Part shown: positions 25,169 through 32,508 of the stretch, in pieces
Layout of the letters: every line of letters begins with the position of its first letter
Numbering within the stretch: the first letter of the stretch is position 1
Assembly (NCBI GenBank): GCA_965276675.1
Contig: OZ255624.1
Location: 4,464,001 to 4,528,000 of the forward strand
Source: G965276675 sp965276675
GTDB lineage: Bacteria > Acidobacteriota > Terriglobia > Terriglobales > Acidobacteriaceae
Reading direction: 5' to 3'
Length of the DNA stretch: 64,000 nt
The notes under the pieces: model-generated
What the model saw: only the letters and a program-made list of their open reading frames with translations
What the model was told of the DNA's origin: nothing
Databases searched by the model: none
Translations under genes and position numbers: made by a program

Positions 25169-26236
25169 ATGCCTATCGCTGCCGCCCCTCCCGACAATTC
25201 GATCCCGAAGACCCTGCGAAGAAAGTCTCCCGTGCGTGCTGCAACGCGGAAGGTGCGCGAGCTCGCGATTGTGGGTCATGCCCTGGCGTCGACCCATCAC
25301 GTGGTCATGGCGCAGATTGTGCCGATGCGCTTCTGCAATCTCTCCTGCGCGTACTGCAACGAGTATGACAAGGTCTCAGAACCAGTGCCGGTAGAGGAGA
25401 TGCTGCGCCGCATCGACCACCTGGCGCGGCTGGGCACGAGCATTATCACCATTTCGGGAGGCGAGCCGCTGACTCATCCCGATCTGGACCAGGTCATTGC
25501 GCGCATCCGTCACCATGGACGGCTGGCGGGCATGATCACCAATGGGTACTTCTTGATGCCGGAGCGGATCGAACGGCTGAACCGGGCGGGGCTGGACCAT
25601 ATGCAGATCTCGATCGACAATGTGCAGCCGGACGAGATCTCGAAGAAGAGCCTGAAAGTGCTCGACAAAAAGCTCGAGTTCCTGGCCGAGTACGCCGATT
25701 TTCACGTGAACATCAACTCAGTGGTGGGCGGCGGCATCAAGCATCCGCAGGACGCGTTGACCATCGGCCACCGTGCGCTGGAGCTGGGCTTCACCTCGAC
25801 CATTGGCATCATCCATGATGGCGACGGGCAGTTGAGGCCGCTCGATGGCGAAGAGCGCCGCGTGTACTACGAGATGAAGGGTCTCGATAAGAAGAACTAC
25901 TCGCGTTTCAATCACTTCCAGGAGGCGATCGCGAACGCGCAGCCGAATGACTGGCGCTGCCGCGCCGGATCGCGCTACTTGTATATCTGCGAGGAGGGGC
26001 TGGTGCATTACTGCTCGCAGCAGCGTGGGTGGCCGGGGACGCCGCTGGCTGAATACACGCAGGTGGACCTGAACCGCGAGTTCCTGACGGAAAAGACCTG
26101 TGCCCCACACTGCACCATCTCCTGCGTGCACCAGATCTCGTATATCGACCATTGGCGTGCGCCCCAGAAGCGGATCACGACGCCGGGCGGGGATGCGGCG
26201 GACCGCAGCTCGGATCTGGTCAATATTCGGAGTTAG
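25169..26236 (+). CDS. Radical SAM protein with C-terminal cysteine-rich region
   Basis: A 355-residue radical SAM enzyme. The 4Fe-4S motif CNLSCAYC uses Cys56, Cys60 and Cys63. ISGGEPLTHPDL is the SAM-binding GGE loop, and MITNGYFL follows as usual. The C-terminal third has more cysteines (WRCRAG, YICEEG, HYCSQQ, then CAPHCTISC), resembling a SPASM-like region that could hold auxiliary clusters. The substrate is unknown. It is related in layout to MoaA/SPASM proteins, but no peptide precursor or cofactor pathway gene is adjacent. It is preceded by the PDZ gene and followed by about 290 bp with a structured RNA. Confidence 0.82.
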   Translation: MPIAAAPPDNSIPKTLRRKSPVRAATRKVRELAIVGHALASTHHVVMAQIVPMRFCNLSCAYCNEYDKVSEPVPVEEMLRRIDHLARLGTSIITISGGEPLTHPDLDQVIARIRHHGRLAGMITNGYFLMPERIERLNRAGLDHMQISIDNVQPDEISKKSLKVLDKKLEFLAEYADFHVNINSVVGGGIKHPQDALTIGHRALELGFTSTIGIIHDGDGQLRPLDGEERRVYYEMKGLDKKNYSRFNHFQEAIANAQPNDWRCRAGSRYLYICEEGLVHYCSQQRGWPGTPLAEYTQVDLNREFLTEKTCAPHCTISCVHQISYIDHWRAPQKRITTPGGDAADRSSDLVNIRS

Positions 26237-26402
26237 AACCGGGTTTTGCGCGGGATCTGGCCGTTTTAGCCCGATATTGGGCAAGATCTTTACTGTTTAT
26301 CACTCCCTAAATGGGGTGGTTACCTTTTGTTACTCAGTAGTCGTGTCAGGGTTACCTCAATAGGTCTTCTAATCGGCTCACTTCGCTGTATTGTGTGGAC
26401 AT

Positions 26403-26485
26403 GCGGTGATTCCCCTCGGGCTACTTCGCTGTGAGTCTTTCGGGGGAGGGATTCACAACGGAGGCAGTCCGAGGGGAGTCACCGC
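26403..26485 (+). ncRNA. Unassigned structured RNA element upstream of a small ORF
   Basis: An outer stem pairs 26403-26419 (GCGGTGATTCCCCTCGG) with 26469-26485 (CCGAGGGGAGTCACCGC): 17 pairs, one of them G-U. Inside it, GTGAGTC (26431-26437) pairs with GATTCAC (26450-26456), again with one G-U. Single-stranded GCTACTTCGCT and AACGGAGGCAGT join the helices. A GGAG ribosome-binding site for the small ORF lies about 30 nt downstream. The strand is assumed from that ORF. I cannot match it to SRP RNA, 6S RNA or a known riboswitch from memory; it could be one of the acidobacterial RNA motifs or a new element. The rest of the gap (26237-26402) shows no gene. Confidence 0.55.
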
Positions 26486-26527
26486 TTACCTCTTTGTCCC
26501 CAACCTCGGTCTTTTGGAGCCGTCTTG

Positions 26528-26731
26528 ATGAAAGCCATTGAACTCGCGCATGCGCTGGAGCAGTCCCGCTCGATCCCGCTGGACCAGATCGCGAGCATAG
26601 CGATGGACGCCAAGCGGCAGCTCGCCTTTGTGCAGCTGCACACTGGGACCGAGGTGCAGATGGAAGCGAACGGGTATGGGGATTTGATTCATAAGCTGAC
26701 GGAGTTGTATTCCGGGAGTTATCAGGCTTAG
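26528..26731 (+). CDS. Small hypothetical protein (67 aa)
   Basis: A short protein of 67 residues, mixed alpha/beta in character (IELAHALEQSRSIPLDQIAS; QLAFVQLHTGTEVQMEANGY; DLIHKLTELYSGS). It has no signal peptide, membrane segment or cysteines. The ATG at 26528 has GGAG eight bases upstream; a TTG codon just before it could also start. Good codon use and a clear ribosome-binding site support it being real. It follows the structured RNA at 26403-26485, which may act as its leader. I recognise no family. Confidence 0.55.
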   Translation: MKAIELAHALEQSRSIPLDQIASIAMDAKRQLAFVQLHTGTEVQMEANGYGDLIHKLTELYSGSYQA

Positions 26732-26804
26732 GGGGCAGCGGATGCGCTTCGCGCATGACACACCCTTTGCGCACACACTCTTGCGGAAGCCCGACGTTAT
26801 TCAG

Positions 26805-26876
26805 GCGCTCAGGATGGGGCACCCGGTGTGGTGATTGGTATCCCACCCTTCGCTGCGCTCAGGATGGGGCACCCGG
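26805..26876. repeat. Exact 22-bp direct repeat, 50-bp period
   Basis: The same 22 bases (starting GCGCTCAGGATGGGG and ending CACCCGG) occur at 26805-26826 and 26855-26876. The second copy is preceded by CCCACCCTTCGCT, giving a partly self-complementary unit with the downstream TGGGG. The element fills the gap between the small ORF and the 3' end of tyrS. It resembles the repeat type with 'gctcaggatg' cores seen elsewhere in this window and may work as a transcript end for both convergent genes. Confidence 0.7.
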
Positions 26877-26896
26877 GTTTTGGGTGAGTCGACTTC

Positions 26897-28183
26897 TTAC
26901 TGAATAACTACGAGCTTTGTGCGCTTGCCTACCCTGAGAACGAGGCGGGTTGCCGGACTCGTTAAGACCAGTTCACGATCTGAATAAGGCGAGCCGTCGA
27001 TTTTCACTGCGCCCTGCTTAATCTTCCTGTCAGCATCGGTTCTTGATTCGGCTAATCCACTCATGGTTAGGATTTTGGACATTGGAACAGGGTGATGGAT
27101 GACTGGGCCAGCACTCTTGCCGAGAAGCTGCTTTATTTCGTCGAGCTCTGGAGCGATGTCCGCAAGCAGAATCAGAACCGTTTCCAAATCATCCGGTATT
27201 TCGTCGCGCTGGAACTGCCTGGCCCAGTTCTCGTCGGCGGCTTGCGCTGTCTCGGCGGAGTGGAAGCCGGCGACGATGGTGCGGGCGAGGCGTTTCTTCA
27301 CCTGCATGGGGTGCTCGGAGCCGTTGGCGACGGCGGCCTGCAGCGCTTCGATCTCGCCCTGCTTGAGGTCGGTCAGCAGCGTCCAGTAGCTCCACATCAG
27401 GGCATCGGAGATGGACATCAGCTTGCCATACATTTCACCCGGCGGCTCGTGAATACCGATGGCGTTGCCCAGCGATTTGGACATCTTCTGTACGCCATCG
27501 AGGCCTTCGAGGATGGGCGTCATGAGCACGATCTGCGAGGGCTGGCCGTAGTGGCGCTGCAGTTCGCGGCCGATGAGCAGGTTGAACTTCTGGTCTGTGC
27601 CGCCGAGTTCAACGTCGGCCTGGAGCGCGATCGAGTCGTAGCCCTGCGCCAGCGGGTAGAGCATCTCGTGCATGGAGATGGGCTTTTCTTCCTGGAAGCG
27701 CTTGTGGAAATCTTCGCGTTCGAGCATCTGCGAAACCGTGAACTGCGCGGCGAGGCGGATGATGCCTTCAAAACCGAGCTGCCCCAGCCACTCGGAGTTG
27801 AAGCGAACCTCGGTCTTCTCGCGGTCAAGGATGCGGAAGACCTGCTCGGTGTAGGTCTTTGCATTTTCATTGATCTGCTCGCGGGTGAGCGGCTTGCGGG
27901 TGGCGGAGCGGCCTGTGGGGTCGCCAATAAGCGAGGTGAAGTCGCCGATGAGGAAGATGACCTGGTGGCCGAGGTCCTGGAAGTGCTTGAGCTTGCGCAT
28001 GAGCACGGTGTGGCCGAGGTGGAGGTCGGGCGAGGTGGGATCGAAGCCGGCCTTGACGCGCAGAGGGTGGCCGGTGGCGCGGGAGAGCTCCAGGCGTTCG
28101 CGAAGGTCGGAGACGCGGATGATCTCGGCGGCGCCTTTTTGCAGATAGTCGAGCTGTTCGTCTACGGGTGGGAAGTCAGGCAT
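26897..28183 (-). CDS. tyrS: Tyrosyl-tRNA synthetase
   Basis: A 428-residue class I aminoacyl-tRNA synthetase. The HIGH box is HLGH (55-58) after LRVKAGFDPTSPDLH. Tyrosine recognition segments include QGYDSIALQADVELGGTDQK. KMSKS is present as VQKMSKSLGNAI. The C-terminal S4-like RNA-binding domain is at about 365-428 (GLAESRTDADRKIKQGAVKI). The spacing and motif style match the TyrZ-type subfamily, not the short TyrS type. I start at the ATG at 28183 (MPDFPPVDEQL). The frame runs on to 28312, but those residues look like antisense to a leader. Confidence 0.94.
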   Translation of the reverse strand: MPDFPPVDEQLDYLQKGAAEIIRVSDLRERLELSRATGHPLRVKAGFDPTSPDLHLGHTVLMRKLKHFQDLGHQVIFLIGDFTSLIGDPTGRSATRKPLTREQINENAKTYTEQVFRILDREKTEVRFNSEWLGQLGFEGIIRLAAQFTVSQMLEREDFHKRFQEEKPISMHEMLYPLAQGYDSIALQADVELGGTDQKFNLLIGRELQRHYGQPSQIVLMTPILEGLDGVQKMSKSLGNAIGIHEPPGEMYGKLMSISDALMWSYWTLLTDLKQGEIEALQAAVANGSEHPMQVKKRLARTIVAGFHSAETAQAADENWARQFQRDEIPDDLETVLILLADIAPELDEIKQLLGKSAGPVIHHPVPMSKILTMSGLAESRTDADRKIKQGAVKIDGSPYSDRELVLTSPATRLVLRVGKRTKLVVIQ

Positions 28184-28328
28184 GTGTCTGCTTAGTATAG
28201 GTTCACCACAGAGGACACAGAGGGAAGTCAACTGCAGTGAACTGCAGGTAAACGCAGACAAGTACAGTATGGGTAATGGAGTGCAACGGCTGTTGACTGC
28301 TGTTCCCTGCACCCAGGATGAGGCTCAG

Positions 28329-29501
28329 ATGGATATAGCACGGCTACGGGCGGAGACGCCGGGGTGTGCGGAGCGGATCTTCTTTAATAATGCAGGTGCG
28401 AGTCTGGGGCCGCGGCCGGTGGTGGAGCGCGTCATTGAGCATCTGCGGTTGGAGGAGCGGATCGGCGCCTATGAGGCGGCGGACCAGGTGGCGGCGGAGA
28501 GCGAGAGCGTCTACGGGAGCGTAGCCCGGCTGCTGGGGGCGCGACCGGAGGAGATTGCGCTGACCGAGAGCGCGACGCGGGCGTGGGATATGGCGTTCTA
28601 CGCGATGCCGTGGCAGCGAGGCGACCGTATCCTGACGGCGGAGAACGAGTATGAGAGCAACTACATTGCGTTTCTGCAGGTGGCGCGGCGCTTTGGCGTG
28701 GAGGTCGAGGTGGTGCCGCCGACTGCGGAGGGCGCGATCGATCTGGATGCGCTGCGGGTGGCGCTCGGGCGGGATGCGCGGGTGCGGTTGATTGCGCTGA
28801 CGCATGTGGCCACCAACAATGGGCTGGTGCAGCCGGCGGCGGAGGTGGGGCGGCTGGCGCGGGAGTTTGGCGTGCCGTTTCTGCTGGATGCGTGCCAGAG
28901 TGTGGGGCAGCTGCCGCTCGATGTGGAGGCGCTGGGGTGCGATATGCTGTCGGCGACCGGACGCAAGTATCTGCGGGCGCCGCGTGGCACGGGCTTTCTG
29001 TACGTGCGAAGCGGGTTTCTGGACACTTTAGACCCGCCGATGCTGGACAATCAGGCGGCGGAGTGGACGGGGCCGGAGAGCTTCCGCATGCGCGACGATG
29101 CACGGCGCTTTGAGAGCTGGGAGGCTTCGCTGGCCTGCCGGTTGGGGCTGGGGCGGGCAGTGGAGTATGCGTTGGGGCTGGGGCTGGGGCCGATTGCGGA
29201 GCGGGTGGGGGCGGTTGCCGGGCGGCTGCGCTCGGGGTTAAGGGCGGGGGGAGAGATCACGGTGCAGGACGGCGGGGATGCCCAGTGCGGGATTGTGACG
29301 TTTACGCACCCGCGGCTGAGTCCGGCCGAGGTGATGGCACGGCTGGCGGAGCAGCGCATGATGGTGCGGGTGAGCCCGCGGGCGTCCACGCTGCTGGATA
29401 TGAACCGGCGCGGGCTGGAGGCGGTGGTGCGCGCTTCGGTGCATTACTACAACACGGAGGACGAGGTGGATGCCTTTTGCGCGGCGGTGGCGGAGTTATG
29501 A
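28329..29501 (+). CDS. Class V aminotransferase/desulfurase-fold PLP enzyme
   Basis: A 390-residue PLP-dependent enzyme of the isopenicillin N epimerase/EgtE-like part of class V. IFFNNAGASLGPRPV starts the fold. PLP is held by the aspartate in LLDACQSVG (Asp187) and Lys213 in LSATGRKYLRAPRGTGFLYV. The C-terminal arginine is in MMVRVSPRAST. The ATG at 28329 follows GAGG and skips an upstream 49-codon extension that is not conserved in style. Its stop overlaps the next gene's ATG (ATGA), so the two are translationally coupled. Racemase, lyase or aminotransferase activity cannot be separated from sequence alone. Confidence 0.85.
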   Translation: MDIARLRAETPGCAERIFFNNAGASLGPRPVVERVIEHLRLEERIGAYEAADQVAAESESVYGSVARLLGARPEEIALTESATRAWDMAFYAMPWQRGDRILTAENEYESNYIAFLQVARRFGVEVEVVPPTAEGAIDLDALRVALGRDARVRLIALTHVATNNGLVQPAAEVGRLAREFGVPFLLDACQSVGQLPLDVEALGCDMLSATGRKYLRAPRGTGFLYVRSGFLDTLDPPMLDNQAAEWTGPESFRMRDDARRFESWEASLACRLGLGRAVEYALGLGLGPIAERVGAVAGRLRSGLRAGGEITVQDGGDAQCGIVTFTHPRLSPAEVMARLAEQRMMVRVSPRASTLLDMNRRGLEAVVRASVHYYNTEDEVDAFCAAVAEL

Positions 29502-29890
29502 GCGCAAGTGGCCAGCACCTGGCCGCTCATCCTTCGTCGAAGAGTTGCGCGACGTGTGGGCGGACGATCGAGTGGCGGAAGAAGTGGGAGCGCGATTGGG
29601 AGAGCGTGCGCTATTGCAGCGAGGGATGCCGCAAGCACAAGCCGAGGGATGGGGAACGCGCGCTCGAAACGGCAATTCTCGGGCTGCTGGAGCAGCGGGG
29701 CGCGGGTAAGACAATCTGTCCGTCCGAGGCAGCGCGGCTGGTGGCTCCGCATGACTGGGAGCCGCTGATGGAAGCGGCGCGGTCGGCGGCTCGGCGGCTG
29801 GTGAGAGCGGGGAAGATTGTGATGACGCAGGGCGGGGTGGTGGTGGATCCGTCGCGGGCGAAAGGGCCGGTACGGCTGCGGAAAAGTTAG
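29498..29890 (+). CDS. DUF2256 and DUF3253 domain-containing protein
   Basis: A 130-residue protein in two parts. The N-terminal treble-clef-like zinc motif has CATCGRTIEWRKKWERDW then VRYCSEGCRKHK (four cysteines), typical of DUF2256. From about residue 55, ALETAILGLLEQRGAGKTIC, then PSEAARLVAPHDWEPLMEAA and VRAGKIVMTQGG form a winged-helix-like DUF3253 domain. The ATG at 29498 overlaps the stop of the PLP enzyme gene. The function is unknown; nucleic-acid binding is plausible from the winged-helix and zinc motifs. Confidence 0.85.
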   Translation: MSASGQHLAAHPSSKSCATCGRTIEWRKKWERDWESVRYCSEGCRKHKPRDGERALETAILGLLEQRGAGKTICPSEAARLVAPHDWEPLMEAARSAARRLVRAGKIVMTQGGVVVDPSRAKGPVRLRKS

Positions 29891-30025
29891 GGATTAGGAA
29901 TCAGCTGCCGAGGGTGGACGCGCTTATTGCAAGTGTCGCGTCTTGGCCGCATAATGCTCAGCTGACAACTGAATGCTTTATCCCTACTTCCCTGATCCCT
30001 ATTCCCTGAGTCTGAGCCCTGACCT

Positions 30026-30460
30026 ATGGACGTTGAGAGTGCACGCGCGTTTTTGCTGAAGCTGCCGCACGTCGTGGAGACGATGCAGTGGGGCGACAAC
30101 CTGGTCTTCTGGGTGGGTGATAAGGCGATCGGCGGGAAGATGTTTACGCTAGTGGACCTGGATGGCAGCGGCAAGGCGGTGCTGTCGTTTGCGGCGGGGC
30201 CGGAGGGTTTTGCGGAACTGGTCGAGAGCGAGGGCGTGATCCCGGCGCCGTATATGGCGCGGATCTACTGGGTGGCTCTCGAACGCTGGGATGCGCTGCG
30301 GGCAGCGGAGCTCGAGAGCCGGTTGCGCGCGGCACACGCGTTGACCATGGCGAAGCTGCCGAAGCGCACGCGCGATGTGTTGGCGCTGCCCGCGGTAGCG
30401 CAGAAGAAGTTAGTCACGGAGCGAAAGAAGCTGCTGGCCGAGCGGGCCGCGAAGCGGTGA
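30026..30460 (+). CDS. MmcQ/YjbR family DNA-binding protein
   Basis: A 144-residue protein of the MmcQ/YjbR family (double-wing cystatin-like fold). It starts with ARAFLLKLPHVVETMQWGDN. The hallmark FWVGDKAIGGKMFTLVDL follows, then the end IPAPYMARIYWVALERWD. The usual family size is about 115 residues, and this one adds a basic C-terminal helix (KKLVTERKKLLAERAAKR). DNA binding is proposed for the family but the physiological role is unknown. Confidence 0.85.
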   Translation: MDVESARAFLLKLPHVVETMQWGDNLVFWVGDKAIGGKMFTLVDLDGSGKAVLSFAAGPEGFAELVESEGVIPAPYMARIYWVALERWDALRAAELESRLRAAHALTMAKLPKRTRDVLALPAVAQKKLVTERKKLLAERAAKR

Positions 30461-30502
30461 GTTTTTTAGTCAGTTCGCTATAGGTCGTTAAGGGAGCGGC
30501 GT

Positions 30503-30686
30503 TGGTTGAGCGGCGCTTCGCGCCGGTCTTTCCCTACAAGGTACAGCAGATCTTTCGACTCCGCCTCCGGCTACGCTCAAGATGACAATGAGACTCTGCC
30601 TCCGGTTGCGTTCAAGATGACAGTGAGACTCTGTCTTCGGCTACGGTCAAGATACCAAATTAATGCGACGATTCAAGGACTCACCA
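30503..30686. repeat. Dispersed MITE-like repeat, type 1, copy A (184 bp)
   Basis: Begins TGGTTGAG followed by the hairpin CGGCGCTTCGCGCCG (30511-30525) and ends CTCACCA, the imperfect inverse of its start. Three tandem modules of about 35 bp, each ending near 'caagatgaca', fill the middle. Copies B (40967-41135) and C (57706-57814) share the same ends and first hairpin. It occupies the gap between the MmcQ and SDR genes and has no coding capacity. Confidence 0.8.
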
Positions 30687-30758
30687 CACTAAAGCTTAGC
30701 GGTGCAGCGCTTGCACGCTCCCCGTTCCTTCAGTAGCGTCTCCTTATGAGTAAAGACG

Positions 30759-31562
30759 ATGAGTGATGAAGCGGGTGGAGTGCCACTGGCGCTCGGCGGC
30801 AAGGTGGCGCTGATTACGGGCGGGTCGCGGGGGATTGGCGCGGAGGCGGTGCGGCTGTTCCGGGCTGCTGGCGCGACTGTTGCGTTCAACTACCGGGTGG
30901 CGCGCGAACGGGCCGAGGAGCTGGTGGCGGCGGGCGGCGGCGAGAAGCACTGCCGGGCGTTCGAACAGGAGCTTGCGTCCGCAGAGGGGGGTCGAGCGCT
31001 GGTCGCCAAGGCAGCCGAGGCATTCGGACGGCTGGACTGCCTGGTGGTGAACCACGGCATTTGGCCGCCGGAGGATGCGCCGATTACGACCATGACCGAT
31101 GCGCAGTGGCGGCGGACGGTCGAGGTGAACCTGGACAGCGTCTTCGGGCTGGTGCAGGGCGCAGTGGGGCAGATGCAGCGGCAGATCCGCGCGGCGGGAC
31201 AGGCGGCGGGGCATATCGTGCTGGTGAGCTCGACTGCTGGGCAGCGGGGCGAGGCGTTCCATGCCGACTACGCTGTGACCAAGGGCGCGCTGATCAGCCT
31301 GACCAAGAGCCTATCAAGTGAGCTGGCGCGGGATGGCATTTATGTGAACTGCGTGGCGCCGGGATGGGTGGAGACGGAGATGTCCGCGCCCGCGCTGAGC
31401 ACCGCGGAGGGACGCGCGAAGATCTCTGGCGTGATTCCGGTGGGGCGCGTGGGGCAGGTGCGCGAGATTGCCGGGCCGATCCTGTTTCTGTGCACGCCGT
31501 TTGCCGGCTTCATTAGCGGCGAGGTGCTGAACGTCAACGGTGGCGCGGTGCTGGTGGGTTGA
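30759..31562 (+). CDS. SDR family oxidoreductase (FabG-like)
   Basis: A 267-residue short-chain dehydrogenase/reductase. The cofactor motif is ALITGGSRGIG near residues 18-28. NNAG-equivalent VVNHGIWPPED and the catalytic Ser (HIVLVSSTAGQ), Tyr and Lys (DYAVTKGAL) are all present. CVAPGWVETEM follows, as in FabG-like reductases. The length and motifs fit classical NAD(P)H-dependent SDRs. The substrate is not defined. A tiny frame (30746-30766) starts just before and overlaps this ATG. The next gene begins 1 bp after its stop. Confidence 0.88.
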   Translation: MSDEAGGVPLALGGKVALITGGSRGIGAEAVRLFRAAGATVAFNYRVARERAEELVAAGGGEKHCRAFEQELASAEGGRALVAKAAEAFGRLDCLVVNHGIWPPEDAPITTMTDAQWRRTVEVNLDSVFGLVQGAVGQMQRQIRAAGQAAGHIVLVSSTAGQRGEAFHADYAVTKGALISLTKSLSSELARDGIYVNCVAPGWVETEMSAPALSTAEGRAKISGVIPVGRVGQVREIAGPILFLCTPFAGFISGEVLNVNGGAVLVG

Positions 31563-31563
31563 G

Positions 31564-32364
31564 ATGAATCGACTGATGTGTGTGGCGGTACTGCTACTGA
31601 TTTCCCTTTCCCCGCTGTCGCGTGGATTCGGCCAGAGCCTGGATGGCGATGCGTCGGCCAAGGCCGATGAGGTGAAGGTGCGCGCCGTGCTCGATGCAAT
31701 GGTGAAGGCACTGGGCGGCGAGGCGTGGCTGAATCTGCAGGGGTCGGAGTTGATCGGGCGCACTTCGGCGTTTTACCAGGGACAGTCGACGGGGGAGATC
31801 ACGGACTTTTTCGACTATCGCGCGTATCCGGACCATGAGCGGGTGGAGTTGGGCAAAAAGCGGCAGGTGGTCGAGATCATCAATGGCAGCGAGGGCTGGG
31901 AGATCACGTATCGCGGGAAGCGGGCGCTGCCGAAGGATCAGCTGGACGATTCTCTGCGGCGGCGCGGCCACTCGGTCGAGGTTGCGGTGCGCAAATGGTT
32001 AAAAGAACCGGGCTTACTGCTGGTTTATGGTGGGCAAGAGACAGTGGAGCGGCACCTGGCGGACAAGATAACGCTGATCTCGGCGACCAACGATGCGATC
32101 ACGATCGATACGGATGCGGAGACGCACCTGCCGTTGCGGCGCAGCTTTGAATGGCGCGACCCTCTTTACAAGGACAAGAATCAGGAGCTTGAAGAGTACG
32201 ACGACTATCACACGATCAACGGGATTGCGACCCCTTTCAACATCACGCGCTTCCATAATGGCGACATGACGAACCAGCGTTTTCTTTACAACGCAGTCTA
32301 TAGTGGGGCCGTTCCGGCAGAGTTGTTCAATGTGGATGCGACGGCAGCCAAGCTCAAGAAATAG
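31564..32364 (+). CDS. Exported LolA-like/outer-membrane lipoprotein-sorting fold protein
   Basis: A 266-residue exported protein. A signal peptide covers about 1-24 (LMCVAVLLLISLSPLSRGFG). The mature part begins with a helix (VRAVLDAMVKALGGEAWLNL) and continues in long beta strands with charged turns (EWRDPLYKDKNQELEEYDDY; HTINGIATPFNITRFHNGDM). This pattern resembles LolA/LolB-like proteins that carry lipids in a beta-barrel groove. The assignment is by pattern only. It starts directly after the SDR stop, so the two are one transcript, and the fabZ leader begins 25 bp after its end. Confidence 0.6.
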   Translation: MNRLMCVAVLLLISLSPLSRGFGQSLDGDASAKADEVKVRAVLDAMVKALGGEAWLNLQGSELIGRTSAFYQGQSTGEITDFFDYRAYPDHERVELGKKRQVVEIINGSEGWEITYRGKRALPKDQLDDSLRRRGHSVEVAVRKWLKEPGLLLVYGGQETVERHLADKITLISATNDAITIDTDAETHLPLRRSFEWRDPLYKDKNQELEEYDDYHTINGIATPFNITRFHNGDMTNQRFLYNAVYSGAVPAELFNVDATAAKLKK

Positions 32365-32388
32365 GCGGAGCCATTTATAATCAGCCTC

Positions 32389-32500
32389 GAGCATTTCTCC
32401 TAATGCTGTGACGTGACTGACTTAAGTTGCCTGCAGCTTTTCTTAACGGAAAAGCTGCGCCGACCTCGGCTCTCGCTCTATACCTATAGGAGAAATGCTC
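32389..32500 (+). promoter_or_regulatory. Leader RNA of the fabZ-lpxA-lpxI operon with 14-bp perfect inverted repeat
   Basis: GAGCATTTCTCCTA (32389-32402) and TAGGAGAAATGCTC (32487-32500) are perfect inverse complements. They enclose a second perfect hairpin, GCAGCTTTTC, loop TTAACG, GAAAAGCTGC (32433-32458), and a short GCCG/CGGC hairpin (32459-32470). The 3' arm of the outer stem contains the AGGAG before fabZ and an ATG (32495) that opens an eight-codon frame ending after the fabZ start. A fold would hide the ribosome-binding site. The same inverted ends could also mark a small mobile element; I see no target duplication. Confidence 0.6.
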
Positions 32501-32508
32501 CCGCGCCT

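Noticed and set aside
26403..26485. Hairpin RNA as SRP (4.5S) RNA or 6S RNA
   Set aside because: The SRP apical motif (GGAAGCAG-type) and the long 6S bubble layout are not present and the element is too short for 6S.
25169..26731. Radical SAM enzyme plus small ORF as a peptide-modification (RiPP) system
   Set aside because: The small protein has no cysteines, no leader-like core pattern and lies about 290 bp away behind its own structured RNA; no peptidase or transporter is present.
30540..30660. Tandem modules as a CRISPR array
   Set aside because: Units are adjacent, diverged and lack unique spacers; no cas genes are in the window.
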